Shown in pieces: positions 1-7,216 of a stretch of 22,800 nt of DNA (positions within the stretch are counted from its first letter, which is position 1; each line of letters opens with the position of its first letter). This DNA comes from an archaeon. Lineage in GTDB: Archaea > Halobacteriota > Syntropharchaeia > Alkanophagales > Methanospirareceae. Under the pieces are notes generated by a model, which was given only the letters and a program-made list of their open reading frames with translations, was not told the DNA's origin and searched no databases. Both the position numbers and the translations under genes were made by a program. Where the stretch lies: the NCBI GenBank assembly GCA_030019325.1, contig JASEFB010000019.1, forward strand, positions 1 to 22,800. The letters run 5' to 3'.

Positions 1-144
1 GACCTCTTACGGGTCATGTTTAGCACGGGCCAGCCGATGCACATTCTCCACCTATTGCAATAAATCCAAAAAAGTTTTTCATATCGTCAAATACAACAAC
101 GTATAATCCAATCATAGATTTTTTGGGCAGGTCGAGCGTTATCG
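1..144. other. Window start, no assigned gene
   Basis: This short stretch lies beyond the thioredoxin-CcdA stop codon. Apart from a 31-codon minus-strand frame (20-115) with no ribosome site, no feature was recognised. Confidence 0.4.
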
Positions 145-1452
145 TCAGATAAATTCCACTAAAAAGTAAACGCCAACAATGACTAGTATGATGCCACATG
201 CTCTATTTATGTAGGGTACCATCTTTCTCACGCGTTCCAAGATAGTCATCTTCGCCGTTCCCACGATTACACTGAGGGTAAGCATCGTGGTTCCCATTCC
301 TACCGAAAAAGAGAGAAATATTAAGAGAGCTTCCAAAGCTCCGCCTGAGGCTAAGCCCGCAAATATAAGTGCAATGAAGACCGGAGCCTGGCAACCCATG
401 GAAGCCAAACCATACCCCACACCGTACAAAAAGAGTCCAGAGTATCGTGCCCCTCCGCCGAGTTTCGATGAGTACGAGGATAGTATTCCTCCTCTCCAGA
501 ACCTGTCGAAGATTTCAGTCTTTCCAAAGACCATTGCAAGCCCTAAGAGAATGATTGCAAAGCCAACCCCTGGTGCGAGATACATAAGGTACGATTTGAC
601 TGCAGCGCCTCCCACAGCCACAGCAGCGCCTATTAATGCAAATATTCCATTTATTCCCGTTGCTGAAGCTATTCCAGCCTTCACCGAGCCTCTCAACGTC
701 GGCCCACCTTCGTATCTACCAAGATAGTAGCTTATATAGCCCGGCATTAACGGGAACGCGCATGGAGCAAAGAAGCTCATAACCCCCGCTAATAGTGCTA
801 ATAGGTATAAGCCCGTAACGGGGGGCACCGCCTTCCCTGGTCGTTCTGGTTCCTCCGGTTCCTCAATACCTCCTGAGTAAGCTTTTTCAACTTCTAACGC
901 GAGCTCTTCTGTTGATACAAGGGCTGCCTTCCGAAAGCTTATGTACCCCTTGGGATCGATAACCACAATGGTTGGTAGGGTAAAGGCCCAGTACTTATCC
1001 AAAACTCTATCTGTATCGCGCACAAATAGCCAGTCTGCATTGTATTTTTCCTTGAAATCCCTCAGATTATCGTCTGTCTCGAGCGGGTCAACTGATACGG
1101 TTAGGATGACCACCTCGGTCTTCTCCTGCCTCAGCTGTGCGAGCTCCTTCATTTCAACTTGGCAGACGGGGCACCATGTCGCCATTAAGTCTAATACCAC
1201 GACCTTCCCCTGGTAGTCAGTGAGGTTGAAGGTCGTTCCATTGATGCCTGTGAGTGTAAAAGGTGGCGCCTCACTGCCCGCGGCCTGAGCTACGGGGGAT
1301 AACGCAGCGGCGCTAATCCCGCCTATAACAATGAGCGAGAGTATGAAGAGCACAGTACCCCACTTTAAGTTCCATGATGTGAACCTTCTGCCAGCAAAAC
1401 AGTACTCTACGCATCCAGGCGCTTCAAAATGGGATTTCGATGTTGTATACAT
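145..1452 (-). CDS. Thioredoxin (TlpA/ResA-like)-CcdA fusion, membrane thiol:disulfide interchange protein
   Basis: The 435-residue product joins two modules usually encoded separately. Residues ~33-53 are a hydrophobic anchor. Residues ~58-195 are a TlpA/ResA-type thioredoxin fold with active site WCPVC (C94, C97) and the cis-proline segment TLPT near P160. A Pro/Glu-rich linker (~196-211) leads to a CcdA/DsbD-type membrane domain (~212-435) with several transmembrane segments and its Cys pair in FFAPCAFPLMPGY (C231) and GLASMGCQAP (C354). Known CcdA proteins carry electrons from cytosolic thioredoxin to an extracytoplasmic thioredoxin; here donor and acceptor share one chain. The likely role is keeping haem-binding or other exported thiols reduced, as in cytochrome c maturation, but the substrate is inferred. 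It lies 43 bp downstream of the coiled-coil gene on the same strand. No clear ribosome site precedes the ATG; a T/A-rich TATA-like element near 1490-1500 may give a short leader. Confidence 0.9.
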   Translation of the reverse strand: MYTTSKSHFEAPGCVEYCFAGRRFTSWNLKWGTVLFILSLIVIGGISAAALSPVAQAAGSEAPPFTLTGINGTTFNLTDYQGKVVVLDLMATWCPVCQVEMKELAQLRQEKTEVVILTVSVDPLETDDNLRDFKEKYNADWLFVRDTDRVLDKYWAFTLPTIVVIDPKGYISFRKAALVSTEELALEVEKAYSGGIEEPEEPERPGKAVPPVTGLYLLALLAGVMSFFAPCAFPLMPGYISYYLGRYEGGPTLRGSVKAGIASATGINGIFALIGAAVAVGGAAVKSYLMYLAPGVGFAIILLGLAMVFGKTEIFDRFWRGGILSSYSSKLGGGARYSGLFLYGVGYGLASMGCQAPVFIALIFAGLASGGALEALLIFLSFSVGMGTTMLTLSVIVGTAKMTILERVRKMVPYINRACGIILVIVGVYFLVEFI

Positions 1453-1495
1453 GAGACGAACACAGCAAATTCATTCGTTTTTGCGTCCTCTATTT

Positions 1496-1903
1496 TTAAA
1501 ACATTTCATGTATTTTTTTAGTCTCTTCTTTCAGTTTTTTTATCTCTTCTTCCTTATTCTTTACCTCTTTATCAAGGATATCAATAAAGAGAAGAAGCTT
1601 CTCTCTGTCTTCCTCACTTGCCGTAATCAGTTCTTCCCGGGATATTGAGGGTTGTTTAGTGGTAAAAGCCTCTATTGTCTTGTCGACCGGAAAGAAATAG
1701 CGCTTGACAATTTGCGCTTCACATGCTTTGAGCTCCTCGGCCAATTTCTCGAGGGATTCCGGTCGAGCAAATACAGTTTGCACCCACAAGTGCAATTTCC
1801 GTAGAATTTCAAGAAATAATGCCTCTCTTTCAAGAAGCTCTTTTAGTTCCCTCTTACCCCAATCCTCCTTGTTAACCTTCATTTCTAATGTGTAGAATGC
1901 CAT
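1496..1903 (-). CDS. Coiled-coil protein of unknown function
   Basis: I do not recognise this family. The 135-residue product is highly charged (Lys/Glu-rich), with no signal peptide or membrane segment. Residues ~15-60 and especially ~95-135 have the heptad-like Leu/Ile spacing of long helices and probably coiled coils, ending in an EEEIKKLKEETKK-type tail. One Cys (C60) is present. It lies directly upstream of the thioredoxin-CcdA fusion on the same strand, so the two may be co-transcribed. A TATA-like TTTATAAA at about 1908-1915 sits too close to the first ATG (1903) for normal transcription of it. A leaderless transcript starting at the Met-8 ATG (1882) would fit the usual 25-bp TATA-to-start distance, so the true protein may be 128 residues. 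That the frame is coding rests on length, amino-acid composition and position. Confidence 0.6.
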   Translation of the reverse strand: MAFYTLEMKVNKEDWGKRELKELLEREALFLEILRKLHLWVQTVFARPESLEKLAEELKACEAQIVKRYFFPVDKTIEAFTTKQPSISREELITASEEDREKLLLFIDILDKEVKNKEEEIKKLKEETKKIHEMF

Positions 1904-2181
1904 GCGGATTTATAAACCTATCTGTATTATTACCCTTCGGGGGCACTAATTTTTATCTTACCCAAATTCCCATCCCCTCTTTTGCAAGGGTAAACACATC
2001 TACGCTCAATTTATCAAATTCCCACTTTCACCGCCCGGTCTTAGTAACTCTCGCCCTTAACCGTTCGGGTATCGAAGGTAGGAGGAGGTGATAAGCAGGG
2101 CACTAAAAAATAGCAAAGTTTATATAATGCCAGTGCCCGAACCTATTAGCGGAGGTAAAATAAAGAGAAAGAGGTGAAATA
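1904..2181. other. Divergent intergenic region with repeated GGGCACT motif
   Basis: This 278-bp gap separates the minus-strand coiled-coil gene from the plus-strand formate dehydrogenase operon. It holds a TATA box for each direction, three copies of a 7-bp GGGCACT/AGTGCCC element (1941-1947, 2098-2104, 2132-2138), and a short hairpin-like ACC-G-TTCG / CGAAGGT inverted repeat at 2060-2079. A strong SD-like GGAGGTGAT at 2083-2091 lies upstream of the TATA box and precedes no convincing gene. No tRNA or conserved coding sequence was seen. Confidence 0.6.
2119..2126 (+). promoter_or_regulatory. TATA box of the formate dehydrogenase-like operon
   Basis: TTTATATA follows a purine-rich BRE-like stretch (AAAAAATAGCAAAG) and lies about 60 bp before the ATG at 2182, placing transcription start near 2147. 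Two ribosome-site-like elements follow: GGAGGT at 2151 and GAGGTGA at 2171, the second correctly spaced for the ATG. A perfect inverted repeat, GGGCACT (2098-2104) and AGTGCCC (2132-2138), brackets the TATA box and could be an operator. Confidence 0.65.
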
Positions 2182-4992
2182 ATGGCGACAAGTACAAACT
2201 CGATTGGCAAAAATAACGGTATCAGAATGTCAAGGCGGACGTTTACCAAACTGACAGCTTTGGGAACCGCAGCGGCTCTGAGTGGGATCAGCAGTGTCAG
2301 TGCAATTCAAGATAAGTTCCCCCTGATTGAATCCGCGAGTGCATCCCCCGAGGAGCCCGGTGTAACGCTCGTGAAATCTACCTGTTCTCACTGTGCTGTG
2401 GGATGTGGATTCCAAGGTAAAATCCAGAAGGGGGTATGCATCGGTATCGAGCCATGGCTGGAGAATCCGATAAACCGCGGTTCGATGTGTTCCAAGGGAG
2501 CATCAATAGCAGAGATACTCAACTCTCCGCTCAGGCTGAAATATCCGATGGAAAAAGTCAATGGCCAGTGGAAGCAGATCTCATGGACCGAAGCTCTGGA
2601 TAAGATCGCCAACAAGATGAAGGAGATAAAGGCAACGTACGGGCCCGATTCGATCTTTTATATGGGGTCCGCCAAGGTGAGCAATGAAGAGTGCTACTTA
2701 TTCAGAAAATTTGCGGCATTTAACGGCACGAACAATGTAGACCATCAGGCGCGGATATGCCATTCCACAACTGTTGCTGGTTTGGCAAACACCTGGAGTT
2801 ACGGTGCGATGACCAACCCGTGGAACGACATGCGCCACTCAGGGGTGATTCTGTTCTGCGGTGAGAATGCAGCCGAGTCACACCCCGTTGCGATGCTGCA
2901 TATCCTTGAGGCGAAGAGAAGAGGTGCAAAGTTCATCGTGATGGATCCGCGATTCACAAAGTCAGCAGCAGCAGCAGATATGTACGTGCGGTTCAGGTCA
3001 GGAACAGACATTCCATTGATATGGGGAATATGTAATGTAATTGTGAATAACAACTGGCACAACAAGGATTTCATCGCAAAGAGAACATATGGGTTTGACA
3101 AATGGTGGGACGTGGTAAAGGAGTACACACCGGAAGTTGTGGAGGACATCACCTGGGTTCCGGCAGATACCATACGGCAGGTCGCTTATGATTGGGCATT
3201 CCCGCCACGTGGTGAAGGGTACGCTAATTGTATATGCTGGGCAATGGGTGCAACGCAGCACACTGTTGGCACGAATAACATCAGGTCGTTTGCCTGCCTT
3301 AGCTTGCTTATGGGCTATGCTGGCAGACCCGGTGGAGGAACCAATGCATTCAGAGGCCATGATAACGTGCAGGGTTCAACCGATATGTGCGTGCTTTCGC
3401 ACTGGCTTCCAGCATACTACGGGCTCGACGAGGGCTCGTGGAAGCACTGGATTGGCGTCTGGAATAGGCATGCACCAATAACCTACGAGGAGATGAAGGC
3501 GAAGTTCGCAGAGCACAATGGCAAGTCGCTGATGCACGTGAAAGGTATCACGGTCTCACGATGGTATGAAGGAGTACTCAATAGGGAATTCCCGATTAAT
3601 CAGCCAAACCCGATCAAGATGGCGTTTGTGTGGGGCCATTCGCTGAACTCGATCTCCGAGATGAAGCGTATGAAGGAGGCGATGGAACAGGTCGAATTGC
3701 TTGTTGGCGTCGACCCGCATGCGACGATTGCAGCATCCCTTGCAGACCGCCCCGACGGGATCATAATACTGCCTGCATCTACGCAATTTGAGGAAGAAGG
3801 AAGCGTTACGAACAGTGCGAGACAGGTGCAGTGGAGAAACAAACTGGTGGAACCCTTGTATGAGAGCAAGCCTGATTGGTGGATTATGCAGGAGCTTGCA
3901 AAGAGGCTTGGGTTCGGTGAGCACTTCACCTATACGAATATGGAGGATGTGCTCCGGGAGATTAACCTTGGATCTAACGTCATCATGATGCGCGAGTCCC
4001 CCGAGCGGCTCAAGCGACAGCAACTTCAATGTACAACAGAATGCAGCGTGTTCTCGTGTGAGGATTGCCAGGCAAAAAGTGGTCCTCTGAAAGGAGAATA
4101 TTGGGGACTCCCATGGCCCTGCTGGAATGATGAACATCCAGGAACACCGATATTATACCGAAATGATATACCGGTCTCAGAAGGGGGCAACGAATATAGA
4201 ACGAGATTCAGAGGTCCTGACTCCACACCCGGTAATCCATTATCGGACGATGGCGAGAGCATGTTAGGTGCGGCATACGGATACCCAGAAGGCTATGACG
4301 AAAAGAACTCTGATGGCACTGATGGTCCTGGATGGAAATTTGAGATTGATGCTGATTTCAAGGCGCTGATTGCGCAGAACATCTGCCCGTCAGGAGCAGG
4401 AAGAGCGAGATTCAGAGCCTGGAACTTGCCAGACCCTGTTCCCGTACACCGAGAACCGATAGAAAGTCCAAGACCTGATCTGGTTGATAAATATCCGACG
4501 TATGATGATGTTGCAGACCACTTCCGTGTCAAGTGCTTGTATAAGACGATACAGCAGGAACGGAAGAACCTGGTGAATGACTATCCCTACATACTCACTA
4601 CGGGAAGACAGGTGGAGCACATGGGTGGTGGCGCTGAGACACGGTCATGTGAATACCTTGTGGAGCTTCAGCCAGAGATGTATGCGGAGATAAATCCAAC
4701 AACAGCTTTGGAATTGGGTATCACGCATTGGGACTACATCTGGGTAGAGACGCTGAGAGGAAAATGCAAGGTGAGAGCGTATGTGACGGAGCGTGTGAAC
4801 GAGCAAACAATATTCATGCCTTACCACTGGGCAGGCTGGTTGGAAGGCGAGTCGTATGCGGACAGATGGCCTGAAGGAACAGGAGAACTCGCATATGGTG
4901 ATTCGTGTAATGTCATCACGGTAGACGGCTACGACAGGTCAACGAACATGCAAGAGACGAAAGTATGCTTGTGTAAGGTGTACAAGGCTTAG
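2182..4992 (+). CDS. fdnG: Formate dehydrogenase-N-type catalytic subunit (bis-PGD molybdo/tungsto enzyme, Tat-exported, Cys form)
   Basis: A 936-residue member of the DMSO reductase superfamily, closest by motif to the catalytic subunit of FDH-N (E. coli FdnG, about 1015 residues). Residues 17-23 (SRRTFTK) plus a hydrophobic stretch form a twin-arginine signal peptide. A [4Fe-4S] site follows: C68, C71, C75, C103, with the electron-relay Lys at 105. The segment DHQARICHSTTVA places C193 and H194 where FdnG has Sec196 and His197, so this is a Cys homologue. RGHDNVQG (391-398) and VDPRFT-like pterin-binding segments are also family marks. The inferred reaction is extracytoplasmic formate oxidation with electrons passed to the next gene's ferredoxin subunit; another C1 acid is not excluded. 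Unusual is C617-x3-C621-x4-C626-x2-C629 in the C-terminal half. The first ATG is chosen because GAGGTGA lies just before it, whereas Met-16 has no ribosome site and would remove part of the signal peptide. Confidence 0.92.
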   Translation: MATSTNSIGKNNGIRMSRRTFTKLTALGTAAALSGISSVSAIQDKFPLIESASASPEEPGVTLVKSTCSHCAVGCGFQGKIQKGVCIGIEPWLENPINRGSMCSKGASIAEILNSPLRLKYPMEKVNGQWKQISWTEALDKIANKMKEIKATYGPDSIFYMGSAKVSNEECYLFRKFAAFNGTNNVDHQARICHSTTVAGLANTWSYGAMTNPWNDMRHSGVILFCGENAAESHPVAMLHILEAKRRGAKFIVMDPRFTKSAAAADMYVRFRSGTDIPLIWGICNVIVNNNWHNKDFIAKRTYGFDKWWDVVKEYTPEVVEDITWVPADTIRQVAYDWAFPPRGEGYANCICWAMGATQHTVGTNNIRSFACLSLLMGYAGRPGGGTNAFRGHDNVQGSTDMCVLSHWLPAYYGLDEGSWKHWIGVWNRHAPITYEEMKAKFAEHNGKSLMHVKGITVSRWYEGVLNREFPINQPNPIKMAFVWGHSLNSISEMKRMKEAMEQVELLVGVDPHATIAASLADRPDGIIILPASTQFEEEGSVTNSARQVQWRNKLVEPLYESKPDWWIMQELAKRLGFGEHFTYTNMEDVLREINLGSNVIMMRESPERLKRQQLQCTTECSVFSCEDCQAKSGPLKGEYWGLPWPCWNDEHPGTPILYRNDIPVSEGGNEYRTRFRGPDSTPGNPLSDDGESMLGAAYGYPEGYDEKNSDGTDGPGWKFEIDADFKALIAQNICPSGAGRARFRAWNLPDPVPVHREPIESPRPDLVDKYPTYDDVADHFRVKCLYKTIQQERKNLVNDYPYILTTGRQVEHMGGGAETRSCEYLVELQPEMYAEINPTTALELGITHWDYIWVETLRGKCKVRAYVTERVNEQTIFMPYHWAGWLEGESYADRWPEGTGELAYGDSCNVITVDGYDRSTNMQETKVCLCKVYKA

Positions 4993-5007
4993 GAGGCAAG
5001 GTGAAAG

Positions 5008-5550
5008 ATGGTAACCTATAAGTTCCTGAATGTGATTGAGAAATGCATAGACTGCGGAGCGTGTTTTGCGATCTGCAAGGACCAGAACAAGGTTCCTCAT
5101 GGAACAGCCAGAGTGCAGGTGGTGACAATTAACGAGGGGAGGCCCGGAGAGAAGAATATACCAGTCTCCTGTATGCACTGCACGGAACCTCCCTGTGAGG
5201 CTGCGTGTCCCGTGAAAGCGATCTACAAGCGAGAGGAGGACGGTATCGTTCTCATGGATAAGAACAAGTGTATAGGCTGCGGCTATTGCGGGTGGGCATG
5301 CCCGTTCGGAGCACCCCAGTATCCCCATGGCCTGCATGGTGACCTCAAGGAATGGGAAGGGATAATGGACAAGTGCACCTTATGCGTGCAGCCTTTTGTG
5401 CCACTGGAGAAGGAGAGAGAACCGAGCCCGAGGTGTGCGCTGTTCTGCTCGACAAAGGCTCGTCTTGGAGGGGATATAGCGGCAATATTACCAGTGTATA
5501 GAGAGAAAAAGGCGATATATACATCTCGCTGGCAAGAGCGTGTGCTATAA
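5008..5550 (+). CDS. Four-cluster ferredoxin-type electron-transfer subunit (FdnH/DmsB family)
   Basis: A 180-residue iron-sulfur subunit with sixteen Cys in four groups: C13/16/19/23, C55/58/63/67, C88/91/94/98, and C123/126 with C143/147. This is the pattern of the beta subunits of complex iron-sulfur molybdoenzymes, which pass electrons from the catalytic subunit's Fe-S site to the membrane anchor through four [4Fe-4S] clusters. It has no signal peptide, so it would be exported bound to the Tat-borne catalytic subunit, as known for DmsB and FdnH. Unlike FdnH (about 294 residues, with a C-terminal membrane helix) it ends without a hydrophobic tail, which makes it more DmsB-like. It begins 15 bp after the catalytic gene, with AGGAGG at 4991-4996 straddling the previous stop codon. 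Confidence 0.92.
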   Translation: MVTYKFLNVIEKCIDCGACFAICKDQNKVPHGTARVQVVTINEGRPGEKNIPVSCMHCTEPPCEAACPVKAIYKREEDGIVLMDKNKCIGCGYCGWACPFGAPQYPHGLHGDLKEWEGIMDKCTLCVQPFVPLEKEREPSPRCALFCSTKARLGGDIAAILPVYREKKAIYTSRWQERVL

Positions 5551-5572
5551 AGGAAAGGAGGAAGAGAGAACA

Positions 5573-6568
5573 ATGAGTAGTGCAGTTACCTCATACGTGA
5601 TATTCACGGTATTCAGTCAGATGTCGGTGGGTGCGTTGATAGCGATGGTCATCGCCGACTTCCTTGCAAAGGGTAAGGAGGATGCCAAGTTCTTTGAGAC
5701 CGGGGCATGGGTCAGTGTCCCGGTTGCCGTTATCGGCTTGATTGGTATACTTTCACACGAGGCACGACCGATGCTAGCAATGATGACGATGAATACAAAC
5801 CTAGCTACATCGTGGTTGAGCAGGGAAGTACTGTCATTAACGATTTTTGTCATCTTGGCGGTGATATATACCATAATGTGGCTCTTAGAGCCTGAATACG
5901 GTAGTCTCAAGAAATTTCCAGCAATACCATCGATCGTGGGGAAATTGATAGCACTCAGGAAGCCTGTTGGAGTCTTAGCTGCCATTGTGGGATTTGTATT
6001 CCTCGGTGTAAGTGCGAGAGCATACATGATGCCCACGCTCCCTGCATTAAATAATCCGACGACACCGTTGTTCTTCGTCGTTACCGCTCTGCTCGCGGGC
6101 ATAACGGCGGTAGCAGCAGTTCTTTCACTGAAATACCTGATAAAAAAAGAGGGCGACGAACCGTTAGCGCGCATGCTCTGGATTACGATGGGGATCGCAC
6201 TCGTAATGGTGATTGTGCTGATCGCGGGACTGCTTGCAAACAAGAGCATGTTAGCAGGCCCAGCCCCGACGAGATACGCAGGTGTTGCACTTGAGAAAAC
6301 GCTTGCAAGTATGTTAGAGGGCGATTACGCCACGCTCTACCTGGCACGATGGGTGATAGGCGTTGGTCTGGCACTCATCTTCACCGTAGCACTTGCATTG
6401 CCGCTGAAGAAGAGAAGTATGGCAGTGGCATCAGCACTAGCAATTTTGCTGTTTATCGTCGTGCTCATCGGTGAGATTATGGGACGGACAGTGTTCTTCG
6501 GTACAAACGTGCCCCTTCGTGAGGTATTTCCCAATATCGAGGCATTCTATACCGGAATAGGACTATAA
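5573..6568 (+). CDS. DmsC-type membrane anchor subunit of the molybdoenzyme
   Basis: From the ATG at 5573 the product is 331 residues with about eight hydrophobic segments (roughly 7-29, 42-62, 84-104, 130-148, 163-188, 210-232, 265-290, 297-318). The segment SHEARP (61-66) followed by NLATSWLSREVL (75-86), and the late GRTVFFG, match the DmsC anchor family, which binds quinone or quinol and carries no haem. Its role here is inferred as passing electrons between the ferredoxin subunit and a lipid-soluble carrier such as menaquinone or methanophenazine. The frame is open back to a GTG at 5540, which overlaps the previous gene. I chose ATG 5573 because AAAGGAGG lies at 5554-5561 and the upstream 11 codons translate that site itself. 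The gene closes the three-gene operon. Confidence 0.88.
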   Translation: MSSAVTSYVIFTVFSQMSVGALIAMVIADFLAKGKEDAKFFETGAWVSVPVAVIGLIGILSHEARPMLAMMTMNTNLATSWLSREVLSLTIFVILAVIYTIMWLLEPEYGSLKKFPAIPSIVGKLIALRKPVGVLAAIVGFVFLGVSARAYMMPTLPALNNPTTPLFFVVTALLAGITAVAAVLSLKYLIKKEGDEPLARMLWITMGIALVMVIVLIAGLLANKSMLAGPAPTRYAGVALEKTLASMLEGDYATLYLARWVIGVGLALIFTVALALPLKKRSMAVASALAILLFIVVLIGEIMGRTVFFGTNVPLREVFPNIEAFYTGIGL

Positions 6569-6581
6569 TAAAATAAAAAAA

Positions 6582-6651
6582 TGGTTGTGGAGTCAAACTT
6601 TAAGAAAGTTTGAAAGTTTGGCGACAATCCACAACCAACTGCTCTTTTTTT
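6582..6651. terminator. Bidirectional hairpin terminator between the FDH-like operon and tatA
   Basis: TGGTTGTGGA (6582-6591) pairs perfectly with TCCACAACCA (6628-6637). A T-run follows at 6644-6651 and an A-rich stretch (6571-6581) precedes it, so the structure can terminate both the plus-strand operon and the convergent tatA transcript. Inside the loop, CAAACTT (6594-6600) can pair with either of two AAGTTTG copies (6606-6612 or 6614-6620). Confidence 0.75.
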
Positions 6652-6699
6652 ATTTTCGATTTCTTAGAATGTGACGCCTCTGTCTTACTCTACGTAGAT

Positions 6700-6717
6700 T
6701 TGAATTTGAAAATTCAA
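6700..6717. repeat. Perfect inverted repeat downstream of tatA
   Basis: TTGAATTT (6700-6707) and AAATTCAA (6710-6717) form an 8-bp perfect inverted repeat with a 2-bp centre, 45 bp beyond the tatA stop codon. It is A/T-only apart from two G/C pairs and has no adjacent T-run, so it may help end the tatA transcript or be chance. Confidence 0.4.
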
Positions 6718-6761
6718 TGGCTAGTTTTCCCTTTTCCTTTCGAGACGAGAGATTTTCAATC

Positions 6762-7094
6762 CTACTTAGAAGAGGATTCCACCTTTGCCTTAACTTCCGC
6801 TTCTAACTCCTCGTCGGTCTTCCCTTCGGTATCTATACCCAAGTACGCAGCCACTTCCCTTATGTTGAGATCTGCAGTCTTGGCCTTCGGTTTTGCCTTC
6901 GTTTTCGGTACTGCTTCTTCCTCGCCCACAGATTCTTCGAATTTTTTTAAGTCGAGTTCCGCCTCTCGTTTTGCTTTTTTGAACTCGCCCATTGCCTGTC
7001 CGAAAGACCGCGCAAGCTGTGGCACCTTCGCTGCACCGAATAACAAAACAATCGCCACGATTCCTATTACAATCATCTCCGTTGTACCTATCAT
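6762..7094 (-). CDS. tatA: Tat translocase pore subunit TatA
   Basis: The 110-residue product has the TatA/E layout. A short N-terminus is followed by one membrane helix (~6-20), a hinge FGAAKVP with the family's FG and P residues, an amphipathic helix (QLARSFGQAMGEFKKAKRE), and a charged tail. TatA oligomers form the path for folded twin-arginine proteins. The tail has an Ala/Lys/Pro linker (KTKAKPKAK) and then an extra predicted helical segment, LNIREVAAYLGIDTEGKTDEELEAEV, longer than a minimal TatA needs. AGGAGGAG lies about 9 bp before the ATG. It is transcribed after tatC1 on the same strand with a 122-bp gap that holds its own TATA element. The gene for a clear Tat substrate lies about 2 kb away. 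Confidence 0.92.
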   Translation of the reverse strand: MIGTTEMIVIGIVAIVLLFGAAKVPQLARSFGQAMGEFKKAKREAELDLKKFEESVGEEEAVPKTKAKPKAKTADLNIREVAAYLGIDTEGKTDEELEAEVKAKVESSSK

Positions 7095-7140
7095 TGCCTT
7101 TTTACTCCTCCTACGAGTGGTATATTTATAGAAGAAATAA

Positions 7141-7153
7141 GGTGTATATAAAG
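7141..7153 (-). promoter_or_regulatory. TATA box for tatA
   Basis: On the minus strand CTTTATATACACC lies about 50 bp before the tatA ATG, giving a predicted start near 7120 and a leader containing the AGGAGGAG ribosome site. A second TATA-like stretch at 7121-7130 would put the start next to the ATG and exclude that ribosome site, so the distal box is preferred. Confidence 0.5.
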
Positions 7154-7216
7154 ATTAATGAGTGAAAAGCTGTGCAATTGTCGCTGGAGGAGTTCATTAT
7201 TTTTCCTCTGATCGTT

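Noticed and set aside
20..115. A 31-codon minus-strand frame just after the thioredoxin-CcdA gene, ending in a Cys/Gly-rich GGECASAGPC tail
   Set aside because: No ribosome site before its ATG, very short, and the tail matches no family I recognise; composition is suggestive but not enough to call a gene.
1888..2091. A 67-codon plus-strand open frame in the intergenic region before the formate dehydrogenase gene
   Set aside because: It overlaps the start of the opposite gene, has no ribosome site, and its translation looks like random non-coding sequence.
2088..2177. A GTG-started upstream frame with a perfect SD-like GGAGGTGAT before the formate dehydrogenase gene
   Set aside because: The operon's TATA box lies inside this frame, so the normal transcript would not contain its start.
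4030..4068. Possibility that the molybdoenzyme is interrupted or frameshifted near its Cys-rich segment
   Set aside because: The frame is continuous and conserved FDH-like motifs lie on both sides.
3556..4137. A 193-codon open frame antisense to the molybdoenzyme
   Set aside because: The sense frame is an unmistakable enzyme with conserved motifs; the antisense frame has no ribosome site or recognisable features.
5617..6249. A 210-codon open frame antisense to the DmsC-type anchor
   Set aside because: It is a frame shadow of a hydrophobic protein gene and shows no features of its own.
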